Of a DNA stretch of 41,379 bases, positions 1 through 9,875 are shown piece after piece. The stretch comes from Obelidium mucronatum (taxonomy: Eukaryota; Chytridiomycota; Chytridiomycetes; Chytridiales; Chytriomycetaceae), in contig JAIVFH010000239.1 of NCBI GenBank assembly GCA_025765595.1, positions 1 to 41,379 of the forward strand, given 5' to 3'. The notes beneath the pieces were generated by a model. It was not told the DNA's origin and made no database searches. It saw nothing but the letters and a program-made list of their open reading frames with translations. Position numbers and translations under genes: made by a program. Position 1 is the stretch's first letter. The number at the start of each line of letters is the position of its first letter.

Positions 1-812
1 TCATTCAGTTTTATCTGAGATATTATTATTACTGTGGTATAGAAAGATGAAAATGCAAGTCAGGAATTGGGTGAGAGTAGCAGTAATCAGATAATCGCAA
101 AAAGAAACAAGAAAAAGAAGAGGATCTCGAATGCATTCTTTCATTGTACTATCCAGAGCAAATTAATCGATTTCAGGGATTTCATCTGCTCGGTTTATCA
201 CATCGACCAAATGAAAACATTGAACACGCCGAATCTTGAACAAAATGTGTGTACTGCGAGAACGAGAAGTAAAGATGGTTGAAAGAATCTTGCAAATCTA
301 AAGCATTGGAAAATGTGGGGAGATCAAACCATGTTGTAATCTGGCTGTTCTCAGTCAGTCAAATTCCGACTAATCTGATATTCGACAATCTCGAAGCAAT
401 CCAATGTGCCACTGGTGCTTCGAATCTTGCATCAAACCACCATCGCTTCAACGGATTCCCAAAGTATCGAATCTTTAGTAGCTGGAAATGCTTTCTGATG
501 ATTTGAGCAGACACAAGAATACATAATTTTTTTGGAATTCTGGAATTCTTGGGGGGTATTCCCTTCAATCCGCTACGACCCGAAAAGACTCTTATCATTC
601 CGCTCAACTGTTTTTGTGTGGCGTTTTCTTTATTGGAATTGTTCCCATCATAAAAATAAATAAAAATAAAAAATAAAAATAAAACTCTAGCAATGCAGTG
701 CATTGTAGTAATGTTGATCAATCCAACGAATTAATCTGGATACGGATCAATGAAGGAGTCGATGAAAACAAATCAAATAAAAAACAAATAAATTAATTAA
801 TTAAATAACTAA
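1..812. other. intergenic, no supported gene
   Basis: No convincing gene is visible here. A 120-codon open frame on the minus strand (359-721) has a plausible-looking C-terminal half, but its N-terminal part runs through an A/T-rich stretch and I recognise no family. The last 150 bases before the helicase start are very A/T-rich (runs of AAATAAAT and AATTAATT) and probably form its promoter and 5' leader. Confidence 0.5.
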
Positions 813-3800
813 ATGGCCACCAGCAACACTGGCGTGGCCTCGCTCGCGCAGCAGCTGCAAAACACGCAACTCAGGTTTTTCCGCACGAATGCACACCGCG
901 CATCTAACGCCCGCCGCAGCTCCTCAGACGACTGGAAAGCGCGCGCCGTGGCGCCCGCGCGCGACACGCGGCCGCAGACGGGCGACGTGACGGCGACGAA
1001 GGGCCACGACTTTGCGGACTATTTCCTGAAGCGCGAGCTGCTGATGGGGCTCTACGAGGCCGGCTTCGAGAAGCCGTCGCCGATCCAGGAAGAGTCGGTG
1101 CCCGTCGCCCTGACGGGCCGCGACATCCTGGCGCGCGCAAAGTATGTCTGTCTGCTGAGTGTTTAAGTGCTTGCAGTCTGAAGTCACTCACCCGTGTTCA
1201 CAGAAACGGGACGGGCAAGACGGCGTCCTTCATCATCCCCATCCTCGAAAAGTGCGATCCTGCGAAAAACTACATTCAAGGTGTCTTTCTTGCTCTCTTT
1301 TTCTTTTTCTTTTTGGAACTGCTGCATGGATTTACTCTGTTTACTTTTCAGCCTTGATTTTGGTCCCCACTAGAGAACTCGCTTTGCAAACTTCACAAGT
1401 CTGTAAAACTATTGGAAAACATTGTAGTTTGGAAGTCATGGTCACAACGGGTGGAACTACCTTGAAGGATGATATCTTGCGTTTGGGTCAAACTGGTGAG
1501 GAGCGCCGAAGGCGCGAAAAAACACGCCGGAGGCGTGAAAACACTAGCGCCGAAGGCGCGAAAAAAACACGCCGAAGGCGTGAAAGAGAACGCCGAAGGC
1601 GTGAAAACGCTTGCGCCGAAGGCGCGAAAGAGCACGCCGAAGGCGTGAAAGAGAACGCCGAAGGCGTGAATAACTGCGTTGTATATGCACCACCAAAGGC
1701 GCGAAAACCACACATGACGTTACACTGTAGTGCCCATGAAAAAAGACACTTCAAAACTGATTCTTTGAAATTTCCAGTCCACATTCTCGTCGCCACACCC
1801 GGAAGAGTCCTCGATTTGGCTGGAAAAGGTGTCTGCGATCTCTCAAAATGTGGAATGATGGTCATGGATGAAGCAGATAAACTGCTCTCTCCTGAATTTC
1901 AACCAGTCATTGAACAAATTATTGGCTTTCATCCAAAGAATCGTCAGATTTCTCTCTTTTCGGCTACTTTTCCTATCGTCGTCAAGGCTTTCAAGGACAA
2001 GTTTTTGACGAAGCCATATGAGATTAATTTGATGGATGAATTGACTTTGAAGGGGGTTACTCAGTTTTATGCCTTTGTTGAAGAGAAGCAAAAGGTTCAT
2101 TGTTTGAATACCTTGTTTTCAAAGGTTTGTTGTTTCTACGGTCTTCTACGGCCGTAGGCCGTGTATCTACGGTCGAAGGCCGTGTCTTTACAGCCGAAGG
2201 CTGTGTATCTACAGCCGAAGGCTGTGATTTCTGTTTGCTTCTTACGACCGAAGGTCATGTCTACAGCCGAAGGCTGTGTCTGTACAGCCGAAGTCTGTGA
2301 TTTCCTTTTTATATCTTACGACCGAAGGTCGTGATTGTTTGTTTGTTTTTCTTTTACTTTTTCTTTCAATTGAATTACAACAGCCGAAGGCTGTTATTTT
2401 CTTCTTGTTTCTTACGACCGAAGGTCGTGATTGTTTGTTTTTCTTCTTCTTATTCTATTTCAACCGAATTACAACAGCCGAAGGCTGTGATTTTCTATTT
2501 GTTACTTACGACCGAAGGTCGTGATTGTTCGTTTTTCTTTTTCTTTTTCTATTTCAACCGAATTACAACAGCCGAAGGCTGTGATTTCTGTTTGTTTCGT
2601 ACGGCCGAAGGCCTTGTCTACAGCCGAAGGCTGTGTCTCTACGGCCGAAGGCTGTGGATCTACAGCCGAAGGCTTTGTCTCTACAGCCGAAGGCTGTGAT
2701 TTCTGTTTGTTTCTTACGGCCGAAGGCCGAGTCTACAGCCAAAGGCTTTGTAGCCGAAGACTGTGATTTTCTTCTTGTTTCTTACGACCAAAGGTCGTGA
2801 TTGTTTGTTTTTCTTTTTCTTTTTCTATTTCAACTGCCGAAGGCTGTGATTTTCTTTTTGTTTCTTACGACCAAAGGTCGTCATTGTTTTTTTTTTTTCT
2901 ATTTCAACCGAATTACAACAGCCGAAGGCTGTGATTTTCTTTTGTTTCTTACGACCGAAGGTCGTGATTGTTTGTTTTTTTTTTTCTTTTTCTTTTTCTA
3001 TTTCAACCGAATTACAACAGCCGAAGGCTGTGTCTATTTCTGCTTGTTTCTTACGGCCGAAGGCCGTATCTACAGCCGAAGGCTTTGATTTTCTTTTTGT
3101 TTCTTACCACCGAAGGTCGTTTCTACAGCCGAAGGCTGTGTCTCTACGGCCGAAGGCTGTGTCTTTACAGCCGAAGGCTGTTATTTCTGTTTGCTTCTTA
3201 CGACCGAAGGTCGTGATTGTTTTTTTGTTTCTTACGACCGAAGGTCGTGTCTACAGCCGAAGGCTGTGATTTTCTTTTTATTTCTTACGTCGTGTCTACA
3301 GCCGAAGGCTGTGATTTTCTTTTTGTTTCTTGCGTCGTGTCTACAGCCGAAGGTCGTGATTGTTTGTTTTTCTTCTTCTTATTCTATTTCAACCGAATTA
3401 CAACAGCCGAAGGCTGTGATTTTCTTTTTGTTTCTTACGACGTGACTGTTTGTTTTTCTTCTTCTTATTCTATTTCAACCGAATTACAACAGCCGAAGGC
3501 TTTGATTTTTCTGTTTGTTTTTGATACGGCCGAAGGCCGTGTCTACAGCCGAAGGCTGTGTCTCTACGGCCGAAGTCCGTGTCTACAGCCGAAGGCTGTG
3601 ATTTTCTTTTATTTCTTACGTCGTGTCTACAGCCGAAGGCTGTGATTTTCTTTTTGTTTCTTGCGTCGTGTCTACGGCCGAAGGTCGTGATTGTTTGTTT
3701 TTCTTTTTCTTTTTCTATTGCAACCGAATTACAACAGCCGAAGGCTGCGATTTCTGTTTGTTTCGTACGGCCGAAGGCCGTGTCTACAGCAGAAGGCTGT

Positions 3801-4899
3801 GATTTTCTTTTTGTTGCTTACGTCGTGTCTACAACCGAAGGCTGTGATTTTCTTTTTATTTCTTGCGTCGTGTCTACAGCCGAAGGTCGTGATTGTTTGT
3901 TTTTCTTTTTCTTTTTCTATTGCAACCGAATTACAACAGCCGAAGGCTGTGATTTCTGTTTGTTTCGTACGGCCGAAGGCCGTGTCTACAGCAGAAGGCT
4001 GTGATTTTCTTTTTGTTGCTTACGACCGAAGGTCGTGATTGTTTTTTTTTTCTCCTTCTTTTTCTATTTCAACCGAATTACAACAGCCGAAGTCTGTGAT
4101 TTTCTTTTTATATTTTACGACCGAAGGTCGTGATTTTCTTTTTCTTTTTCTATTTCTACCGAATTACAACAGCCGAAGGCTGTGATTTTCTTTTTTGTGT
4201 TTCTCTCGACCGAAGGTCGTGATTATTTTTTTTTCTTTTTCTATTTCAAACAAATTACAACAGCGGAAGGCTATGATTTTCTTTTTCTTTCTGTTTCTTA
4301 CAGCCAAAGGCTGTAATCTCATTCTCATCCGCCGTGGACAGTTATCAAACCGAAATCGACTAACGCTTCTACCAGCTTCAAGTAAACCAAAGCATCATTT
4401 TCTGCAACTCAACGAGCCGTGTGGAACTGTTGGCCAAAAAAATCACTGAACTCGGATACTCTTGCTTCTATATCCACGCAAAGATGCTTCAAGCTCACCG
4501 TAACCGTGTATTCCATGATTTCCGTAACGGCCGTACTCGTCACTTGGTTTGCTCAGGTACAGTATTCTTTTTTTTTTGATAATGATAATGATAGCAAAAC
4601 CTTTCGCTCTCCATCATGCACATGCTGAATGGAAAATATTTCCAAAAACAACAGATCTGTTGACTCGTGGTATTGATATCCAAGCCGTCAACGTGGTCAT
4701 CAACTTTGATTTCCCAAAGAATGCGGAAACATATTTGCACAGAATCGGTCGTTCTGGAAGATTCGGACACTTGGGACTCGCCATCAACTTGATTACATAT
4801 GACGATAGATTTAACTTGTACCGAATTGAACAAGAGCTGGGAACTGAGATTGCTCCGATTCCGCCAGTTATTGATGAGGCGCTTTATGTGGCGCCTTAA
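813..4899 (+). CDS. DHH1: DEAD-box RNA helicase Dhh1/DDX6 (six exons)
   Basis: This is the cytoplasmic ATP-dependent RNA helicase that represses translation and activates mRNA decapping in P-bodies. Exons are 813-1141, 1204-1280, 1352-1495, 1778-2124, 4376-4556 and 4655-4899, giving 440 residues. Visible motifs are the Q-motif region ([11 protein letters not shown]), Walker A (AKNGTGKT, about residues 108-115), [21 protein letters not shown] (about 214-217), SAT (about 244) and HRIGRSGR (about 388-395). The family match is close along the whole core. The protein stops soon after the second RecA domain, lacking the Q/P-rich tail of yeast Dhh1. Two introns (1496-1777 and 2125-4375) are filled with hairpin repeats, yet every exon joins in frame. 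The big intron keeps a CTAAC branch point at 4359-4363. A further 45-nt in-frame intron (875-919) is likely. Confidence 0.96.
1496..1777 (+). repeat. hairpin-repeat array in DHH1 intron 3
   Basis: This 282-nt intron holds about eight copies of a short inverted repeat with a GAA centre between roughly 1502 and 1672 (one copy has GGA), separated by A/G-rich spacers such as GAAAGAGAA. Stems are of two kinds, GCGCC/GGCGC and ACGCC/GGCGT. A degenerate copy lies near 1693. The intron keeps GTGAG at its 5' end and CCAG at its 3' end. Confidence 0.85.
2125..4375 (+). repeat. 2.25-kb intron built of about 60 GAA-loop micro-hairpins
   Basis: By eye I count about 60 units of the form stem-C-GAA-G-stem between 2150 and 4320. 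The stems are mainly CAGCC/GGCTG, ACGGCC/GGCCGT and ACGACC/GGTCGT. A higher-order unit of about 100 bp recurs: a CAGCC hairpin, a T-rich spacer, an ACGACC hairpin, another T/C-rich spacer, then TATTTCAACCGAATTACAA. Long open frames through the array are by-products of the repeat and are not supported as genes. The donor is GTTTGT at 2125 and the acceptor ACCAG at 4375, with branch point CTAAC at 4359. Confidence 0.9.
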
Positions 4900-5145
4900 T
4901 ATTTAGGAGGGTTTCTTTTGTATAAATAAGATACTTAAGATTCGGGTTGGAGTTTGTTTGTTTGATAAGGGGTGTTCTTGGTTTTTTTTTAATTTTTTGG
5001 AGGGAGGACGTGGTTATGATGGGGGTGTGAAAAATAAAAAGCGAGCATATGTAACTCCCATACTCTAAAAATATTATACAGGTGCAAGATGTTTCCGTTT
5101 CACTTTCGTTTATTCATTAAAAAAAAGTCGAACAAACGTCAACTT

Positions 5146-6420
5146 TCAAGCAGTTGCAAGACTTGGTTTTGGTTCAGCTCCATATTGATAGTACAACTCG
5201 TTGACATCGGTTCTGCTAATGAATTCCCATCCGTCTTCTTTAACGTGATAGATTGAAACGAAACCACCAGAGTAGGCATCTCTGTAGGTGGCGTAAAAGA
5301 TTGAACGTCTGGCCAAATCAATTGCTTCGGCGGGAGTCAAGTCTTCTCTGTATCCGGCATCGAGAACACCATATGCATATGTGGAACCGGATCCAACTGG
5401 TTTTCTTACATTGTGAGAAACCCCGCCATTTTAAAAAAAAATGCAATCACCTGAAAACAAGTCAGACTTCAAACGCTGTCCATCTGAATCAACGTAGTAC
5501 AATTGAGGTCCAGTCTTGTCCCAACCAGTAACCATTGTTCCCTTTTTGTTTTGGCAAGAGTTTGGAATCAAAAGTTTAGAATGGACCATACTCCTTCTCA
5601 ATAGTTGATTGTTTTTCTATTTGTACCATTGACAGTCCCATTCCTTTGTATGCATACACCATATTCGACAAGAGCTTTGATGCCGCCGCGACAGAAATGC
5701 GTTCCTTGTTGTTCAACTCGTAGATTCTTTTTTTTTTTTTGAAGAAAAAGAATAACGATTTGAATATCTCGAGGATTGGAGATCTAGGCAAGGAATTAAG
5801 AAGTAACCACCTGCATCGTCTTCCCAATTCGCGCTCCCAGTATGAACAATCAGCAGCACCACCAGCCATCGTTCCCAAAAGATATGGATTGATTTCAATT
5901 ACTTTCTTGACAGTTTGGGAAGCTGAATAAGGTTTGATTGTGAGGAGAAAGTTATTTCATGTGGTTGTGAAGTTGGCCGCGTCATTTTCGCACATCAAAT
6001 CGCCATACCAATGTACGATCCTCCAGTCGCTCTCGAATCAACTGCAACAATAACTCCGTGATTGAATTTGAACGCTAAAGTGGTTGTTCCGTGTTGGATT
6101 TTAATACGGTTCTTTGCGTCGACGCTGGTTTGGTGTTTGAGGAACTCCACAGGCTACATGCAGATTGAAGGCAGCAAGCAACAATATAAAATAAGAACCG
6201 TTAAAATTAAATAACAGCAGAAGGGTAATTGAAGCAACAAGGGGCTTAGTCTCACATTGGTGACGGCAGGAATATCAAAAGTTGGGTGAGCAAACTCCTG
6301 GGGAGCCATGTCGAGACCGTGAGCGTGCGCATTGTCTTCGGCTTCATCGTTGGCGCATCCGAAGCGACTCATATGCGATGCGGGTGCATCGAGGAAGCGG
6401 AGTGAAGAGGCCACTTGCAT
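5146..6420 (-). CDS. PRE2: 20S proteasome subunit beta type-5 (Pre2/PSMB5)
   Basis: This is the chymotrypsin-like catalytic subunit of the 20S proteasome. Exons (minus strand) are 6256-6420, 6009-6153, 5811-5922, 5627-5726, 5451-5541 and 5146-5396, giving 287 residues. A 77-residue propeptide ends in G before GTTTLAFKF, so the N-terminal nucleophile is Thr78. The family hallmarks [59 protein letters not shown] and YRDAYSGG all follow in order, and the length matches yeast Pre2. The gene converges on DHH1 with 246 bp between stop codons. Its start lies 87 bp from the truncated element copy at 6508. Intron 5727-5810 is odd: a run of about a dozen A residues, not pyrimidines, directly precedes its AG. 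The duplicated methionine-rich 5' end gives alternative starts, and I took the first in-frame ATG. Confidence 0.95.
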
Positions 6421-6507
6421 TATTTAATTTTCTTTAAAAACGGATTATTTGAGAAAGGTATTTATTTGCATTATCTAAAAGACTTTAAAAAAAAGGGATC
6501 AGTAGCG

Positions 6508-6725
6508 GGGGTTCAGCGTTAGCCAGGGAATTAAGAATTCTATTCCCTGTTTCCGATGGGAGCCGCGAGGAGGCCCTGAACCCCAAATACAACAGAAAAT
6601 TCCCATCGTCTAAAACTTTGAGTATCACGAATGAGATACTAGAGATTGAAAGATGCCACATTTATATTTTTACGCTTTCGTCTTAGTTCCTGTTATAGTT
6701 GTCCAGTTTGCTGAGTCCGTTTCAA
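6508..6725 (+). mobile_element. truncated copy 1 of dispersed element
   Basis: This is the first ~215 bases of the element found in full at 8714 and 20863. It begins at the same GGGGTTCAG and stays nearly identical for about 160 bases, then drifts and ends near 6720. The pseudoknot arms are intact: 6508-6516 pairs with 6576-6584, 6524-6531 with 6542-6549, and 6554-6561 with 6601-6608. The broken gene on the other strand starts where the similarity stops. Confidence 0.85.
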
Positions 6726-7492
6726 ACACTTCCTATAAGTGGTTCCAGAAACATCTGAGTGAATTCTGGTTCACTTGAATCCAGAAGATGTCCAGGATTA
6801 ACGGAAAGGGCATTGGAGCTTCAAAATAGTTAATACCAACAACAACTCAAAAAAAGTATGTTAAGAACTCACAATGCTCGGACAGCATCTATTATGGCCA
6901 AATTGCTTGGATTCTCAATCGCATTTGGAAGTTTTTTGATTGAGTACCGAAACAAGTCTTCTGGTGTTTTATGCTGAAAGAAATCAGCGCACGACGAACT
7001 TGAAGAGTTGAATTAAGAAATACTCACATTCCATTTAAAGTCTTGTAGAAACTTGTTTGTTTCACATTCGATTTGCTCCGAAAACTTCAATTTGGTCAGA
7101 ATTCGCTCAACGACAGTCCTGGAAACAGTTGGTTGTAAAACTTTTCGGAATTCCGACTCATTGGTCAGATCCACTACGTTGTCACAACTAAGGCTGTAAC
7201 ATAAGTCAAACTCCGTTAGTGAATGCAGCAAAAAGTCTAACTATCATTACCAGCAGAGCATTTTCTTTTGAGATTGAGTGGGCTTGAGCTTGTAAAATTG
7301 ATCCAAAATATTCAAGTCATCGAAGACAACACCAAGAGAAGGCATCAATATCGATGCGTCAATGTCCCGCTATGTTAAAGTTAAATGTCAAAATTGCTGC
7401 AGAGACCTTCAATTCTCGAATACAAATGTACCTCCATTTCCGGAATTCTGACTCATTGGTAAGATCCACTATGTTATCACAACTAAGGCGGG
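6722..7492 (-). pseudogene. fragment of an unidentified multi-exon gene
   Basis: I do not recognise the family. Read on the minus strand, coding blocks join through canonical introns. One block ends near 7250 (...QSQKKMLC), an intron with CTAAC and ACAG follows, then a block across 7030-7193 (DNVVDLTNESEFRKVLQPTV...), an intron starting GTGAGT and ending TTTCAG, a block across 6885-6975 (HKTPEDLFRYSIKKLPNAIE...), another intron, and a last block that ends at a TGA at 6722-6724. That stop falls where the element copy begins, so the frame was probably cut by the insertion or a rearrangement. Upstream, a partial copy of one exon (7437-7491) is out of place. No start codon or complete frame can be found. 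Such proteins near Crinklers are common in chytrids, but that link is only a suggestion. Confidence 0.45.
7437..7491 (-). repeat. partial exon duplication (copy of 7139-7193)
   Basis: About 53 bases at 7437-7491 repeat 7139-7193 with few mismatches, both encoding LSCDN-VDLTNESEFRK on the minus strand. The upstream copy stops abruptly beside GTACATTTG, so it looks like a local tandem duplication inside the decaying gene. Confidence 0.75.
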
Positions 7493-8713
7493 GTACAAAG
7501 CCGATGGAATAATAAGCGAGAGCGTTTTAAATTTCGAATTGATGGCAGTGGAGGTTGCGCAAAACGCCAGGGTTTATAAGGTCCTATATGGCGAGAGTCG
7601 GTTCCAAAGTCGCCGAAGCGGTGATTATTCCGCAGCAAATACATTTCGAATTTTTTGATGTACTTTTGCGGTATAATTACATGTGGCGGCACACATGATA
7701 AAGAGGGTAGGGGTGTCTGGCTCAGGTTTGGTATAAAACGGTACCGCACGCGCCTCCTGCGGTGGCCGGCCGCCTTACCTCTGACCAGCCCGTTAATTGG
7801 TCTCCCTCAACGCGCGGGAAATGCTGTTAAGTCAGTTGAGCCCTAAGGATTACAAAAGTTTTTAAAAATTGCATATTTTTGTTGTCCTCAAAACTTACAG
7901 CTTCCCGAGTGATTACTAGTTGCACTCGAAAATCTCCCATCAGCTTTATTGGATCAGACAATACGGCAGAGTACATGGGTATTGGAGAGCCTATGTGACA
8001 CGGATATGGCACTGTCGCCGGTAATGTTGTAATGTTGGTTGAGCGCAAAGGAAAGAATCATTGGCACTTCATAATCGTAAGAGTCAGGATCTCTTCTGCC
8101 CATCTGACAAAGTGGTGAGTGGGTTTTATTTTATGGGTTAAAGCAAAGAATATCGTTCTGAAGTCTTTTTGTTTTGTCAGGGTGCCAATAGAGTGCAAAC
8201 AGGAAAATCCTATGTTTATGTTTGTTTTCAATAATGATGTGATGCGATGTCAAAACAAATCAGACCAGACAAACACGCCAAGTCGCGAAGAGGAACCGAA
8301 ATGTTCAAAACAAACAAAATGCATCAACGGCTGCGATTGATGTGCCGATGTATAACGGATTGATCAAGGCCGAGACCTGAGAAATCAGAAGACAATAGAA
8401 AGTTTTATTGCAGCAGGATAACGAAGAATACGGTGTTTATTTGCATTCCTACAGTATTGAGTAAGTAGGTCAGGTGTCTTTGGCGTCATCATTCAAGTGC
8501 CTCCGAAAACGGTGGCCCAGAAATTGACCCAAGGCCAATGCTACACTAAAGTTCTTGCAGTTTCTTGTCCTTTTTTGTTGATGATTTAGCTTTTTGAATG
8601 ATGTAATCTGAGAACTTCATCTGCTTTTATTCAATTTAAAAAAAAGGAAAGGAAAGGAAAGGAAAGGAAAGAAAAATAGGAAAGAAACTGGCAAAGAGAA
8701 GTAGTTTAGTCAA
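7493..8713. other. no supported gene
   Basis: Short open frames occur on both strands but none shows exon joins or a family signature. A GC-rich block at 7740-7830 stands out from its AT-rich surroundings. A GGAAA microsatellite lies at 8641-8675. The stretch looks like decayed accessory sequence between the broken gene and the next element copy. Confidence 0.5.
8641..8675 (+). repeat. (GGAAA)n microsatellite
   Basis: About five to six perfect tandem copies of GGAAA lie just 39 bases before the full element copy. Confidence 0.9.
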
Positions 8714-8860
8714 GGGGTTCAGCGTTAGCCAGGGAATTAAGAGTTCTATTCCCTGTTTCCGATGGGAGCCGCGAGGAGGCCCTGAACCCCAAATATAACA
8801 GAAAATTCCCATCGTCTAAAACTTTGAGTATCACGAATAAGATACTAGAGATTGAAAGAT
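8714..8860 (+). ncRNA. predicted pseudoknotted RNA motif at element 5' end
   Basis: Four pairings are visible: 8714-8722 (GGGGTTCAG) with 8782-8790; CAGGGAAT with ATTCCCTG as a hairpin between them; 8760-8767 (CGATGGGA) with 8807-8814, which crosses the first pairing; and a downstream AGTATC/GATACT hairpin. The same arms occur at 6508 and 20863. Changes among copies fall in loops and linkers. It is not an HDV-type topology and shows no hammerhead core. Confidence 0.5.
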
Positions 8861-9875
8861 ACCACATTTAGGTGTTGACGTTCCGCCTTAGTTGCTGTTG
8901 AAGTTGTCCCGTTTGCTGTGTTTAGACGAGAGATGCAAACAATCTCAATTCACCTCCTAAAAACATTCCAATTTGGCCCCCCAAAGGCTTCTGGGTGGTA
9001 AAAGGCCTAAGCCAATCACCAGTTTCATCATTTAGAGGGGGGGCGGATCGCACTTAAAGTGGATCCTATTGAAAGAAGAGGAGGAGAAGAGAATTGTTGT
9101 TTTTTGCATGTTTTTATGAGGTTTTTGGGAGGGAAAACGCGCTGTTTATATACTTTTTTCCTAGAACCTGACAATTCGGGACAATTTTGATGCCGAAGAC
9201 CCGCCCAAACCAGAAAAAACGTGAAAAGGGGGTCATATGAGCATCAGAGAGTGGCGCTGATGGGCAAATCCGTGTAAACGCGCTGCTGCGGTTCTATCGC
9301 AATTTTCAAAAGTGAATAATTCCGTTGTTCTGTTTTCGGTGTTATTTGACAGGTGTTTTTGAAAACTTGATTTTGAAGACTGACCACCCAGATGGCCATA
9401 GTCTCGCGTTGGACAGCAGCACCTACCAGCAGCACCCGGACCAGCTGAAAGTAAGCTTAATCAACTTAATATTGGCTGGCGACTCGGTATTATATGAGCA
9501 GAGGGGCGTCGATGGATTGTTTGAGTCAGTGGAACACCAGTCTTCACCGAGTAGAGCCACAGATAAAATACAGAGAGTCATCCGGCGCGAGTTTAACATA
9601 TCAAAGACAAGTTTTGCCTGGCTGAAGATATCGGGGAGAAGTCCACTCCCTCTCCTACTGGCGATGTCTGATTCTAAGAGTTGGCGCCACCACCACCCGC
9701 ATCCGGAATCTGAAGATCAAGAAAAATAAACCCTTTCGAAGGATATTAGATGCGATGCGAAAGCTTTGGCGGCGGAATCAGTGCTTAGTAGCTTGCGCAA
9801 GTGGTCCTAATCGTGAAACCACACTGACAAACATGCATTCACCTCACCTGAAAAAAGTGGAGACCCCAGTCTTAG
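8714..9875 (+). mobile_element. full copy 2 of dispersed element (about 1.16 kb)
   Basis: This segment matches 20863-22018 along its whole length at roughly 90 percent or better by eye, in the same orientation, with sharp limits at GGGGTTCAG (5') and CAGTCTTAG (3'). I see no terminal inverted repeats, long terminal repeats or target-site duplication. A 134-codon open frame at 9325-9729 (+) and a 63-codon frame at 9244-9435 (-) are not conserved as frames in the other copy, so no protein is supported. The 5' 150 bases can form a pseudoknot. It could be a non-autonomous retroelement, a decayed transposon fragment, or a structured RNA gene with retroposed copies. Confidence 0.8.

Noticed and set aside
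359..721. 120-codon minus-strand ORF as a gene
   Set aside because: No family match, no splice support, and its N-terminal half is translated A/T-rich filler.
2100..4038. Long open frames rich in [14 protein letters not shown] repeats as proteins
   Set aside because: They arise because the repeat unit lacks stops in several frames. They sit between DHH1 exons that join perfectly.
2125..4375. CRISPR-like array
   Set aside because: Units are palindromes of 11-15 bases with near-identical T-rich spacers inside a eukaryotic intron. Spacers are not unique and no cas genes exist.
8714..8820. HDV-like ribozyme at the element 5' end
   Set aside because: The order of pairings differs from the nested double pseudoknot: the hairpin precedes the second stem's 5' arm, and no matching P1.1 or P4 was found.
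9255..9290. Hammerhead ribozyme core (CTGATG...GTAAAC) in the element
   Set aside because: The expected CTGANGA and GAAA boxes are imperfect and the intervening stem does not pair in either copy.
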